Shown here: positions 1 to 6,595 of the stretch, piece by piece
How positions within the stretch are numbered: position 1 is the first letter of the stretch
How the letters are laid out: each line of letters begins with the position of its first letter
DNA from: Bacillota bacterium
GTDB taxonomy: Bacteria; Bacillota; Clostridia; Christensenellales; Aristaeellaceae
NCBI GenBank assembly: GCA_023402355.1
Contig: JAEXCG010000002.1
Span: 1 to 16,752 of the forward strand
Reading direction: 5' to 3'
Length of the DNA stretch: 16,752 nt
Notes under the pieces: generated by a model
The model's database searches: none
What the model was told of the DNA's origin: nothing
What the model saw: only the letters and a program-made list of their open reading frames with translations
Made by a program: the position numbers and the translations under genes

Positions 1-142
1 TCCTGTGCAGAAGTACTGACATGGGCAAGCGCGTCAGCCTCCAGAAAAAACGTTTCCGTGCTGCTCTCGACCCCGCCACCTTTCTCTCTATCCTTTTGGG
101 CTGATTTCAAATGCTGTTGCCCTGCCTGTCCTCCCCTTTGGG
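1..142. other. Upstream intergenic stretch, no assigned gene
   Basis: This stretch is less GC-rich than the genes and contains pyrimidine runs. I find no convincing gene. A short minus-strand frame opens with GTG at 77-79 and reads to the left edge without a stop (about 26 codons). A weak AAAGGA lies about 11 bases upstream of that GTG. It could be the start of a divergent gene cut by the window edge, but it is far too short to call. Confidence 0.3.
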
Positions 143-171
143 TTGACGAATGCTCCGCAGCGTGTTATAAT
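143..171 (+). promoter_or_regulatory. Sigma-A promoter of the gcl operon
   Basis: The -35 box TTGACG (143-148) and a perfect -10 box TATAAT (166-171) are separated by exactly 17 bases. A TGT just before the -10 makes it an extended -10 promoter. Transcription should start near 178, about 48 bases before the gcl start codon. The match to consensus suggests high intrinsic strength, so control probably depends on a repressor; a palindrome lies just downstream. Confidence 0.85.
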
Positions 172-187
172 TCAAATATAGAAATAT

Positions 188-206
188 GATTTCATTAAAT
201 GAAATC
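188..206. promoter_or_regulatory. Perfect palindrome, candidate operator
   Basis: GATTTCAT (188-195) and ATGAAATC (199-206) are exact reverse complements around a TAA spacer. The site lies about 10-28 bases after the predicted start of transcription and ahead of the gcl ribosome binding site, a suitable place for repression by roadblock. IclR-family repressors bind short AT-rich palindromes of this sort, and one is encoded in the next transcription unit. Assignment to that regulator is inference. Confidence 0.6.
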
Positions 207-214
207 GCAAATGC

Positions 215-220
215 GGGAGG
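215..220 (+). promoter_or_regulatory. Ribosome binding site deciding the gcl start
   Basis: GGGAGG sits 5 bases before the ATG at 226. It lies inside the frame that would begin at the earlier in-frame ATG codons at 199 and 211. This argues that 226 is the true start and that the upstream ATG at 199, which falls inside the palindrome, is not used. Confidence 0.75.
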
Positions 221-225
221 AACAC

Positions 226-1908
226 ATGAAAGCGGCAGAGGCATTGGTTCAAATCATGGTCAAAGAGGGGATACAGGACGCGTTCGGCATTCCGGGCGCG
301 GGCATCAACGCGGTCTATCAATACCTGCAGGGCGCGCCCATCTCGCACTACTGCATGCGCCACGAGGAGGCGTGCACGCACGCGGCGGACGCGTATTACC
401 GCGCGTCGCACCGCATCGCGCTCGCAATCTGCACCTCCGGCCCCGGCGCGACGAACTTCGTAACGGGCCTGTACACGGCCTGTATCGACTCCATTCCGCT
501 ATTGGCCATCACCGGGCAGGCCAACACGTGGCAGCTCAAGATGGACCCGTTCCAGTGCGTGGACATCGCGGCGATCTGCGCGCCGGTCGCGAAGAAGACC
601 TATTGCGTGACCGACCCCCAGACGATACCGCAGGTGATGCGCGAGGCGTTTTACCTCATGCGCAGCGGGCGGCCCGGCCCCGTGCTCATCGACCTGCCGC
701 TCGACGTGCAGCAGGCGCAGATCGAGTTCGACATCGACGCCTATGAGCCGCTGCCGGTCGAGAAGAAAGCGCCGGACCTTGAGCGGATCGAGGAAGCGGC
801 CGACCTGCTCGCGGCGTCGAAGGCGCCGGTTATCGTCATGGGCGGCGGCGTGACGCTCTCCGAGTCGGAGCGGGACGTCATCGAGCTGGCGGAGCTCTTG
901 CAGATCCCGGTCATCACGACCTACATGGCTAAGGGCGGCATCCCGGTGGAGCATCCGCTCAACGCGGGGCACGCGGGCATTCAGGTGGGCCAGCCGGTGG
1001 GCAACAAGGTTTTCCTGGATTCGGACCTCGTGCTGGGCATCGGCTGCCGCTTCAGCGACCGGCATACGGGCGACCTCAAGGTCTATCGCGGGGAGAGGAA
1101 GTTCATCCATATCGACGTCTGCGAGGAGCAGATCGGCAAGGTGTTCGCGCCGGACCTGGCCATCGTCGCGGACGCGGGGCTGGCGGTGCGCGCGCTGATC
1201 GACACGGCGAAGGCGCGCGGCATGAAGCCCGTGAACCCGGCGCGCGCGCAATCGGTCGCCCCGCTGCGCGAGCAGCTCGCGCGCAGGACGCATTACGACA
1301 CCTGCCCGATCATGCCGCACCGCCTGCTGGAGGAGGTGGACCGGGCGTTCGACGCGGACACGATGTTCACCACGGGCTGCGGCATCACGCAGATCTGGTC
1401 CGGACAGCTCCAGAAGATCGACAAGCCGCGCCGCTACCTGCCCTCCGGCGGGGCGGGCACGCTGGGCTACGAGGTGCCCGCGGCGTTCGGCGCGAAGGTG
1501 GCCGACCCGGAGCACTACAGCGTCACGGTCGTCGGCGACTTCGGCTTTACGTTCATGGGCGAGGAGATCGCCGTCAGCGCGGCCTTTCAAAAGCCCATCA
1601 TCGTGGTCATCCTGAACAACGCCTACCTGGGGCTGATTCGCCAGAACCAGCGCGGGGCGTACGGCTACGAGTATGCGGTGGACATGCCCTACAACCAGGA
1701 CGGCACCATCGATTACGTCAAGGTGGCGGAGGGCTACGGCTGCGTCGCGGAACGCGTGTTCACCCCGGAGGACCTGGCGGCGGCGCTGCGCCGCGCGAAG
1801 GGCAGCGGGCGCACGTATGTGATCGACGCGGTCTGCGTCAAGGAACAGCTATGCGACATGGGCGGAAGCCTTGCGAACGTGAAGAGCTTCGCGCCGCCGG
1901 AAGCGTGA
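226..1908 (+). CDS. gcl: Glyoxylate carboligase-type TPP enzyme (tartronate-semialdehyde synthase)
   Basis: This 560-residue ThDP-dependent enzyme of the acetolactate-synthase superfamily probably joins two glyoxylates into tartronate semialdehyde and CO2 in the cytoplasm. Domain order is the usual one: N-terminal PYR domain (about 1-170), central domain (about 185-330) and C-terminal PP domain (about 360-545). Gcl-like signatures include RSGRPGP (146-151), RHTGDL (279-284), HID..EEQIG (295-304), a GDF rather than GDG cofactor motif (437-439) and NNAYLGLIRQ (464-473). E. coli Gcl is about 593 residues, so the length fits. The odd point is E47 in RHEEA, the position of Val51 in E. coli Gcl; most other ThDP enzymes have the activating glutamate there. 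The TIM-barrel gene follows 16 bases later in the same operon. A relative with a different 2-keto-acid substrate is the main alternative. Confidence 0.82.
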   Translation: MKAAEALVQIMVKEGIQDAFGIPGAGINAVYQYLQGAPISHYCMRHEEACTHAADAYYRASHRIALAICTSGPGATNFVTGLYTACIDSIPLLAITGQANTWQLKMDPFQCVDIAAICAPVAKKTYCVTDPQTIPQVMREAFYLMRSGRPGPVLIDLPLDVQQAQIEFDIDAYEPLPVEKKAPDLERIEEAADLLAASKAPVIVMGGGVTLSESERDVIELAELLQIPVITTYMAKGGIPVEHPLNAGHAGIQVGQPVGNKVFLDSDLVLGIGCRFSDRHTGDLKVYRGERKFIHIDVCEEQIGKVFAPDLAIVADAGLAVRALIDTAKARGMKPVNPARAQSVAPLREQLARRTHYDTCPIMPHRLLEEVDRAFDADTMFTTGCGITQIWSGQLQKIDKPRRYLPSGGAGTLGYEVPAAFGAKVADPEHYSVTVVGDFGFTFMGEEIAVSAAFQKPIIVVILNNAYLGLIRQNQRGAYGYEYAVDMPYNQDGTIDYVKVAEGYGCVAERVFTPEDLAAALRRAKGSGRTYVIDAVCVKEQLCDMGGSLANVKSFAPPEA

Positions 1909-1924
1909 GAAAAGAGGATTTGAC

Positions 1925-2833
1925 ATGCAGGAATCGATCAAGAAGTACATGAAGGTCGGCCTCGTCCACTTTATGGCCTACCCGTCCGCGATGACAGGCG
2001 AGGGGGAGATCCTGAAGACCGTGCGCCGCGTGCTCGAGGACGACTATTTTGACGCAATCGAGCTCACGCACATCAGCGACCCCGCCGTGCGCCGCGAGGT
2101 CGCCTCGCTGGTTTGCCAGAGCGGCGCGGCGCTGGGTTACGGCGCGCAGCCGCAGCTCATGCGAGGCGGGGAGAACCTCAACAGCCTCGACGAATCCCTG
2201 CGCCTGCGCGCGCTTTCGCGCCTGAAGGCCTGCGTGGACGAGGCCTGCGAGATGGGCGCGCAGGGCATCGCCTTCCTTGCGGGCAAGTACGACGCCGCGC
2301 GCCGGGAGGAGCACTACCAGGCGCTGGTCAGGAGCACCCGCGAAATCTGCGCGTACGCGCGGGAGCGGGGAAACCTGCAGGTCAACCTGGAGGTCTTCGA
2401 CTACGACGTGGAAAAGTGCTCGCTGATCGGCCCCGCGCCGCTGGCGGCGCGCTTCGCCAAGGAAATCACGGCCGAGTTCGACCATTTCGGCCTGATGCTC
2501 GACTTGAGCCACATGACCCAGCTTCACGAGACGATGGACGAGAGCGTCGATCCGGTCGCGCGCTTCATCCGCCACGTGCACATCGCCAACGCCGTGCTGG
2601 TGCCGGGCGCGCCCGCCTACGGCGACCAGCACCCGCGCTTTGGGTTTCCGGGCAGCGAGGTGGACGTGCAGCTGCTCGTCCGCTTCCTGCGCAAGCTCTT
2701 CGACGTGGGCTATCTGGGCGCGGGCAAGCGGCCTGTGGTGGCCTTCGAGGTCAAGCCCTGGGGCGACGAGGACAGCGAGATGGTGCTCGCAAACGCCAAG
2801 CGCTTCCTGAACGAGGCCTGGGCGATGGTATAA
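1925..2833 (+). CDS. Sugar isomerase/epimerase TIM-barrel protein, hydroxypyruvate isomerase-like
   Basis: The 302-residue product belongs to the xylose-isomerase-like TIM-barrel (AP-endonuclease 2) superfamily. Likely metal ligands sit at strand ends as in that fold: E156 (NLEVFDY), D193 (LMLDLSH), H217/H219 (RHVHIAN) and E275 (AFEVKPW). It follows gcl by 16 bases, with GAGGA six bases before the ATG, so the two are co-transcribed. In E. coli, hyi (hydroxypyruvate isomerase, interconverting tartronate semialdehyde and hydroxypyruvate) likewise follows gcl. Context therefore favours that reaction, and the hydroxypyruvate reductase nearby would use the product. The protein is about 40 residues longer than E. 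coli Hyi (258) and is not an obvious close match, so isomerisation of another keto-acid or sugar phosphate remains possible. Confidence 0.7.
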   Translation: MQESIKKYMKVGLVHFMAYPSAMTGEGEILKTVRRVLEDDYFDAIELTHISDPAVRREVASLVCQSGAALGYGAQPQLMRGGENLNSLDESLRLRALSRLKACVDEACEMGAQGIAFLAGKYDAARREEHYQALVRSTREICAYARERGNLQVNLEVFDYDVEKCSLIGPAPLAARFAKEITAEFDHFGLMLDLSHMTQLHETMDESVDPVARFIRHVHIANAVLVPGAPAYGDQHPRFGFPGSEVDVQLLVRFLRKLFDVGYLGAGKRPVVAFEVKPWGDEDSEMVLANAKRFLNEAWAMV

Positions 2834-2893
2834 AAAGCGGGCCGTCCGCATCGCGGCCGGGCATCCCGGCGCGCAGGGCGGAGGCCCTTCTTC
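2832..2893. terminator. Bidirectional terminator between convergent genes
   Basis: A run of A (2832-2836) leads into GGGCC..CCGC (2839-2849). This pairs, with a small bulge, with GCGG.GGCCC (2878-2887), followed by TTCTT. An inner perfect hairpin GCCGGG/CCCGGC (2856-2870, loop CAT) sits at the tip. Flanking A and T runs let it work in both directions, for the gcl operon and for the regulator gene ending at 2903. Confidence 0.6.
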
Positions 2894-2902
2894 GTTTGCA
2901 GC

Positions 2903-3676
2903 TTATTCGGGGCAGGCGAGCGCCGCGCTGATCTTGCGCGCGGCGCCGGTGACGAGGGGGACGAGCGCCTTGATGCGCGCATGCGTCATGCGGGATACGG
3001 GGCCGGAGACGCTCACGGCGGCGACGATCCGCCCCTCGTAATTGCGGATGGGCGCGGCGATGCAGCGGGCGCCGAGCTCGCATTCCTCGTCGTCCAGCGC
3101 GTAGCCCTGCGCGCGCACGGCGTCGAGCTCTGCCTGGAGCTCGTCGAGGGTGGACTTGGTGTGCGGGGTCAGGCGCAGGAGCCCCTTCTTTTGAACCAGC
3201 GCCTGAAGCTCCGCGGGCGCATACTCTGTCAGCAGCAGCTTGCCCACGCCTGTGGAATGCATGGGCGCGCGCTTGCCGATGCGCTGCGTGATCTTGAGCA
3301 TGCCGTCCGGCCCGTCCACGACGTCCAGATAGATGACCTCCATGTCCTCCTCGATGGCCAGACAGGTGGATTCGTCACAGGCGCGGGAGAGCTCGGTCAG
3401 GTACGGACGCGCGACGTCGCGGATGCTGAAGCGCGCGCTCACCAGCGCGCCGATCTGGGCGAATTTCAGCGTGAGGGCGTAGCGAAGCGTCGTGGAATCC
3501 TGATAGGCGTACCGGTGCTCGACGAGCGTGTTGACCATGCGCAGCGTCGTGCTGGTGGGCATGCCCACCTCGCGCGCCAGGTCGCCCAGGCGGACGGGCT
3601 CGCGCGCGCTGGCCATCGCCTCGATGATTTGCAGGGTCTTTTCGACCGATTGATTCAAACGGGTCTGCTTTTCCAT
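2903..3676 (-). CDS. IclR-family transcriptional regulator
   Basis: This 257-residue protein has the IclR layout: a winged helix-turn-helix at about 8-65 (recognition region near RLGDLAREVGMPTSTTLR, 29-46) and an effector-binding domain at about 80-255, with the typical APMHSTGVGKLLL (137-149) and ECELGARCIAAPI (198-210) segments. IclR proteins bind small metabolites; E. coli AllR and IclR respond to glyoxylate, and AllR controls gcl. The gene lies between the gcl operon (convergent) and a glycerate dehydrogenase gene (divergent), so it most likely represses this module and is relieved by glyoxylate or a related acid. The effector is inference. The ATG at 3674-3676 is chosen because AGGAGG (3682-3687) lies five bases upstream. 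The open frame continues further upstream only as antisense of the dehydrogenase gene. Confidence 0.9.
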   Translation of the reverse strand: MEKQTRLNQSVEKTLQIIEAMASAREPVRLGDLAREVGMPTSTTLRMVNTLVEHRYAYQDSTTLRYALTLKFAQIGALVSARFSIRDVARPYLTELSRACDESTCLAIEEDMEVIYLDVVDGPDGMLKITQRIGKRAPMHSTGVGKLLLTEYAPAELQALVQKKGLLRLTPHTKSTLDELQAELDAVRAQGYALDDEECELGARCIAAPIRNYEGRIVAAVSVSGPVSRMTHARIKALVPLVTGAARKISAALACPE

Positions 3677-3707
3677 GCGGGCCTCCTGTTTTGTGCTCAC
3701 TGCCAAC

Positions 3708-3736
3708 ATCGTACCATCTTCAAAACCAAAAGACAA
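3708..3736 (-). promoter_or_regulatory. Probable promoter of the IclR-family gene
   Basis: On the minus strand, TTGTCT (3731-3736) and TACGAT (3708-3713) are 17 bases apart, about 31 bases upstream of the start codon. The 84-base divergent region must also hold the dehydrogenase promoter. A weak plus-strand candidate (TTGTGC 3691-3696, TACCAT 3712-3717, 15-base spacer) overlaps this one, which would let one bound protein affect both genes. Confidence 0.45.
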
Positions 3737-3760
3737 GCTGAATCGAAAGGGGATTGCAAA

Positions 3761-4702
3761 ATGAAAATCGTCGTCCTGGACGGCTACACGGAAAACCCCG
3801 GCGACCTGAGCTGGGCGGGGCTGGAGGCATTCGGCGAGCTCACGGTCTACGATACCACGGCCCCGGAACAGATCGCGGAGCGCGTGCGGGGCGCGCAGGC
3901 GGTCTACACGAACAAGACGCCGCTGACGCGGGAGACGATCGAGGGCGCGCAGGCCCTGCGCTTCATCGGCGTGCTGGCGACGGGGTACAACGTCGTGGAC
4001 GTCGCGGCGGCGCGGGAGCGCGGCATCCCGGTGTGCAACGTCCCCACCTACGGCACCAGCGCCGTCGCCCAGTACGTGTTCGCGCTGCTGCTGGAAATCT
4101 GCCACCACGTCGCCCACCACGCGCAGGCGGTGCAGGAGGGGCGGTGGACGGCCTGCCGCGACTTCTGCTTCTGGGATTACCCGCTGATGGAGCTCTCCGG
4201 CAAGACGATCGGCATCATCGGCTACGGCCGCATCGGCCAGGCGACGGCGCAGGTCGCCCGGGGCTTTGGCATGCGAGTGCTGGCGTACGACGCGCACGTG
4301 AAGGCGCCCGAGTGCGTGCCGCTGGAGGAGCTGCTCGCGTCGAGCGACGTCATATCGCTGCACTGCCCGCTCTTCCCGCAGACGGAGGGGATGATCAACC
4401 GGGAGACGATCGCCGCCATGAAGGACGGCGTCATCCTCATCAACACGTCGCGCGGGCCGCTGATTCGCGAGGCGGACCTCCGGGAGGCGCTGGTGTCGGG
4501 GAAGGTCTACGCCGCGGCGGTGGACGTGGTATCCACGGAGCCGGTGCGCCCGGACAACCCGCTCTTGGGCCTGCCCAACTGCCTGATCACGCCGCACATC
4601 GCCTGGGCCCCGCGCGAATCGCGCCAGCGGCTGATGGACATCGCGGTGAGCAACCTGCGCACATTCGTCGCCGGGAAGCCGGAAAACGTCGTAAATCCAT
4701 AA
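3761..4702 (+). CDS. D-2-hydroxyacid dehydrogenase, probable glycerate dehydrogenase / hydroxypyruvate reductase
   Basis: The 313-residue product is a complete D-isomer-specific 2-hydroxyacid dehydrogenase. The NAD-binding motif GYGRIG is at 154-159, with D177 at the end of the next strand, which favours NADH over NADPH. The catalytic triad is Arg231 (NTSRGP), Glu260 (STEP) and His279 (TPHIAWA). The opening segment MKIVVLDGYTENPGDLSW and the FCFWDYPLMEL block (135-145) resemble glycerate dehydrogenases as I remember them. It would reduce hydroxypyruvate (or glyoxylate) to D-glycerate, completing the route from glyoxylate through the gcl and isomerase products. Start choice: GGGG (3749-3752) lies eight bases before the ATG. 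It is divergent from the IclR-family gene and probably controlled by it. No glycerate kinase follows. Confidence 0.85.
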   Translation: MKIVVLDGYTENPGDLSWAGLEAFGELTVYDTTAPEQIAERVRGAQAVYTNKTPLTRETIEGAQALRFIGVLATGYNVVDVAAARERGIPVCNVPTYGTSAVAQYVFALLLEICHHVAHHAQAVQEGRWTACRDFCFWDYPLMELSGKTIGIIGYGRIGQATAQVARGFGMRVLAYDAHVKAPECVPLEELLASSDVISLHCPLFPQTEGMINRETIAAMKDGVILINTSRGPLIREADLREALVSGKVYAAAVDVVSTEPVRPDNPLLGLPNCLITPHIAWAPRESRQRLMDIAVSNLRTFVAGKPENVVNP

Positions 4703-4753
4703 ACGACCGCCGACGGGCGTTCCATAGGGCCTTTCAGCATGCGCAGGGAAAGG

Positions 4754-4772
4754 AGGAAAAGCCTCTTTTCCT
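4754..4772. repeat. Inverted repeat before the two-component promoter
   Basis: AGGAAAAG (4754-4761) and CTTTTCCT (4765-4772) are exact inverse copies around a CCT loop. The right arm touches the predicted -35 box of the sensor-kinase promoter. It may be an operator, or a weak terminator for the upstream dehydrogenase gene; the stem is AT-rich and no T run follows directly. Confidence 0.4.
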
Positions 4773-4800
4773 TGTGCATTGTTCGTTTTTATTGTACAAT
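4772..4800 (+). promoter_or_regulatory. Probable promoter of the two-component genes
   Basis: TTGTGC (4772-4777) and TACAAT (4795-4800) are separated by 17 bases, 27 bases ahead of the sensor-kinase ATG. The region is markedly AT-rich for this window. The -35 is poor and the -10 good, as is common for a promoter that needs help or is weakly expressed. Confidence 0.55.
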
Positions 4801-4827
4801 TTGAGTGGAAATGGGAGGGGAGACGGC

Positions 4828-6579
4828 ATGCAGCGAAGGTTTCGGCGCGGAGGCATTCAGCGGCTGCTCCTGCTCGTGATGCTGCTGGTGTTCATCGCGC
4901 TGCTGGCGGTGGAGCGCATATTTCTGCTGTATTACCGCGAGTCGGTCGAGGACAGCGCCCGCGCGCTCACGAACGCGCGCGCGGACGAGCTGTTCGCGGA
5001 CATCAACGAGATGTGGTATCAGCTCAACCTGATCTCGGGCACGTTTTCGCGCAGCGACGCGATGCGGGCATACGTGCGCTCGGAGCGCGACGACACGCAG
5101 CTTCGCCAGGCGCTTCGCTCCGCGGTCTACCTGACGCAGCTTGCGGCCAGCAACATCGACTCGATCATCGTGACGGACTTTGAGGACTTGGAGCTCTTCG
5201 CCTACGGCGAGACGGACGCGCACGTGCTGAGGAGCGCCAAGAGCGCGATGGACAACGGGCTGGTCGTCAAAAACCCCGTCCATTTACAGCTCGGAGCCGG
5301 GGATTCGGCCCGCATGTACTGCGTCAACTGCACGGACGAGCGTGTGGACGGTTCGCTGCTGTACACGATCATCGTGTACAACATCGACGGGCTGCGCCAG
5401 AAGCTGGAGGCGGTGACGGACGAGAACTACGGCACGAACCTGCTGCTGCTCGACGGGAACGACGTGCCCCTGATGGAAAGCCTGACGCTGAGCGCGCCAA
5501 AGCGCGCGCAGGCGATCGAAGCGGTCTGCGCGGGCGATACGCCGCAGGGCAGCCTCTTTTTGCAGACGCGCAGCTTTTCCCTCCTGCGCTGGCGGCTGAT
5601 CGCGTTCGTGCAGGAGGACGCCCTGCAGCAGCGCATGGCGATGGCGGTGCGCTTCGCCTACGTGATGGCGGGCAGCGCCTTTGTGCTGCTGAGCGTCTTC
5701 TTCGTGGTGCTGCGCAAGCAGGTCAACGAGCCCATCGGCCAGATTCTGGACTTCATGCGCCGGCAGGCGCGCGCGCCCTCGAAGGAGCAGCTCGAGCTCG
5801 CGACCCAAAACGAGCTCGACCAGATCGCGCAGGGGCTCAACGAAATGCTCAGAAAGCAGCGGCTGATGACGCAGGAAAACCTGCGCAACAAGGAGCACCT
5901 CTACGAGACGGAGCTTTCCCAAAAACAATCGGAAATCGCCGCGCTTACGCACCAGATCAACCCGCACTTTTTGTACAACACGCTCGACTGCATGCACGGC
6001 ATGGCGCTCGCGGGGGGCATGGACGACCTGGAGGAGATCATCTCCTCCATGGCTTACATCTTTCGTTACGCCACGCGCGCGAGCGCCTACGTGCGCGTGG
6101 AGGAGGAGATCCGGAGCATTTCCCGCTACATGAACATCGTGCGCATCCGCCACGGCGGGCGCATCGAGGCCCGATACGAGATCGCGGAGGACACGACGGA
6201 GCTCAAGATACCGAAGATGATCCTGCAGCCCGTCGCGGAAAACGCCGTGTCGCACGGCCTGGAGACGGTGAACCGCCGGGGCACGCTTTGCATTCGCGCC
6301 TGGCGGGAGGGGGACGACCTGCTCCTGACCGTCGGCGACGACGGCAGCGGAATGGACGAAGCGACGCTTTTGCGGCTGCGCGAGGAGCTGGCGCTGGCGC
6401 GCGCCGACACGGCGGACCGCGCCAGCCACATCGGCCTGGTGAACATCCACCGCAGGATCCGTCTGCTCTACGGGGCGGAGTGCGGCGTGACGGTGGATTC
6501 GCAGCCCGGGCGGGGGACGACCGTGACGCTGCGCATGCGCACGCGGCCGCTGGAGCGGCAGGCGTCGGACGAACGATGA
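4828..6579 (+). CDS. YesM-type sensor histidine kinase
   Basis: The 583-residue protein is a membrane sensor of the YesM/LytS-like kinase family. A first membrane helix (about 11-34) is followed by a large extracellular sensor region (about 36-265), a second helix (about 275-296), a HAMP-like segment and coiled coil (298-370), the phospho-acceptor motif QINPHFLYNTLD (376-387, His380), and a C-terminal ATPase domain with LQPVAENAVSHGLE (466-479) and GDDGSGMD (503-510). Such kinases sense carbohydrates outside the cell and pair with AraC-type regulators next to sugar ABC transporters. The partner follows 16 bases downstream. The extracellular part holds a CVNC pair (C165, C168), which could form a disulfide or bind a metal. 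The ATG has GGGAGGGG seven bases upstream. Confidence 0.93.
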   Translation: MQRRFRRGGIQRLLLLVMLLVFIALLAVERIFLLYYRESVEDSARALTNARADELFADINEMWYQLNLISGTFSRSDAMRAYVRSERDDTQLRQALRSAVYLTQLAASNIDSIIVTDFEDLELFAYGETDAHVLRSAKSAMDNGLVVKNPVHLQLGAGDSARMYCVNCTDERVDGSLLYTIIVYNIDGLRQKLEAVTDENYGTNLLLLDGNDVPLMESLTLSAPKRAQAIEAVCAGDTPQGSLFLQTRSFSLLRWRLIAFVQEDALQQRMAMAVRFAYVMAGSAFVLLSVFFVVLRKQVNEPIGQILDFMRRQARAPSKEQLELATQNELDQIAQGLNEMLRKQRLMTQENLRNKEHLYETELSQKQSEIAALTHQINPHFLYNTLDCMHGMALAGGMDDLEEIISSMAYIFRYATRASAYVRVEEEIRSISRYMNIVRIRHGGRIEARYEIAEDTTELKIPKMILQPVAENAVSHGLETVNRRGTLCIRAWREGDDLLLTVGDDGSGMDEATLLRLREELALARADTADRASHIGLVNIHRRIRLLYGAECGVTVDSQPGRGTTVTLRMRTRPLERQASDER

Positions 6580-6595
6580 AGTCAGGAGGGAAAGC

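Noticed and set aside
1..79. Divergent partial gene starting with GTG at 77-79 and running off the left edge
   Set aside because: About 26 codons with a weak, distant ribosome binding site and no recognisable motif; not enough to call.
2903..4597. A minus-strand open frame of 564 codons fused to the IclR-family gene
   Set aside because: Only the part from 3676 leftwards looks like a real protein. The rest is antisense to the dehydrogenase gene, is rich in Arg/His/Val/Asp as expected of a GC-rich shadow, and the regulator has its own AGGAGG and ATG.
3754..6579. A plus-strand open frame of 941 codons that would extend the sensor kinase far upstream
   Set aside because: The upstream part is an out-of-frame reading of the dehydrogenase gene, low in complexity. 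A promoter and a strong ribosome binding site precede the ATG at 4828.
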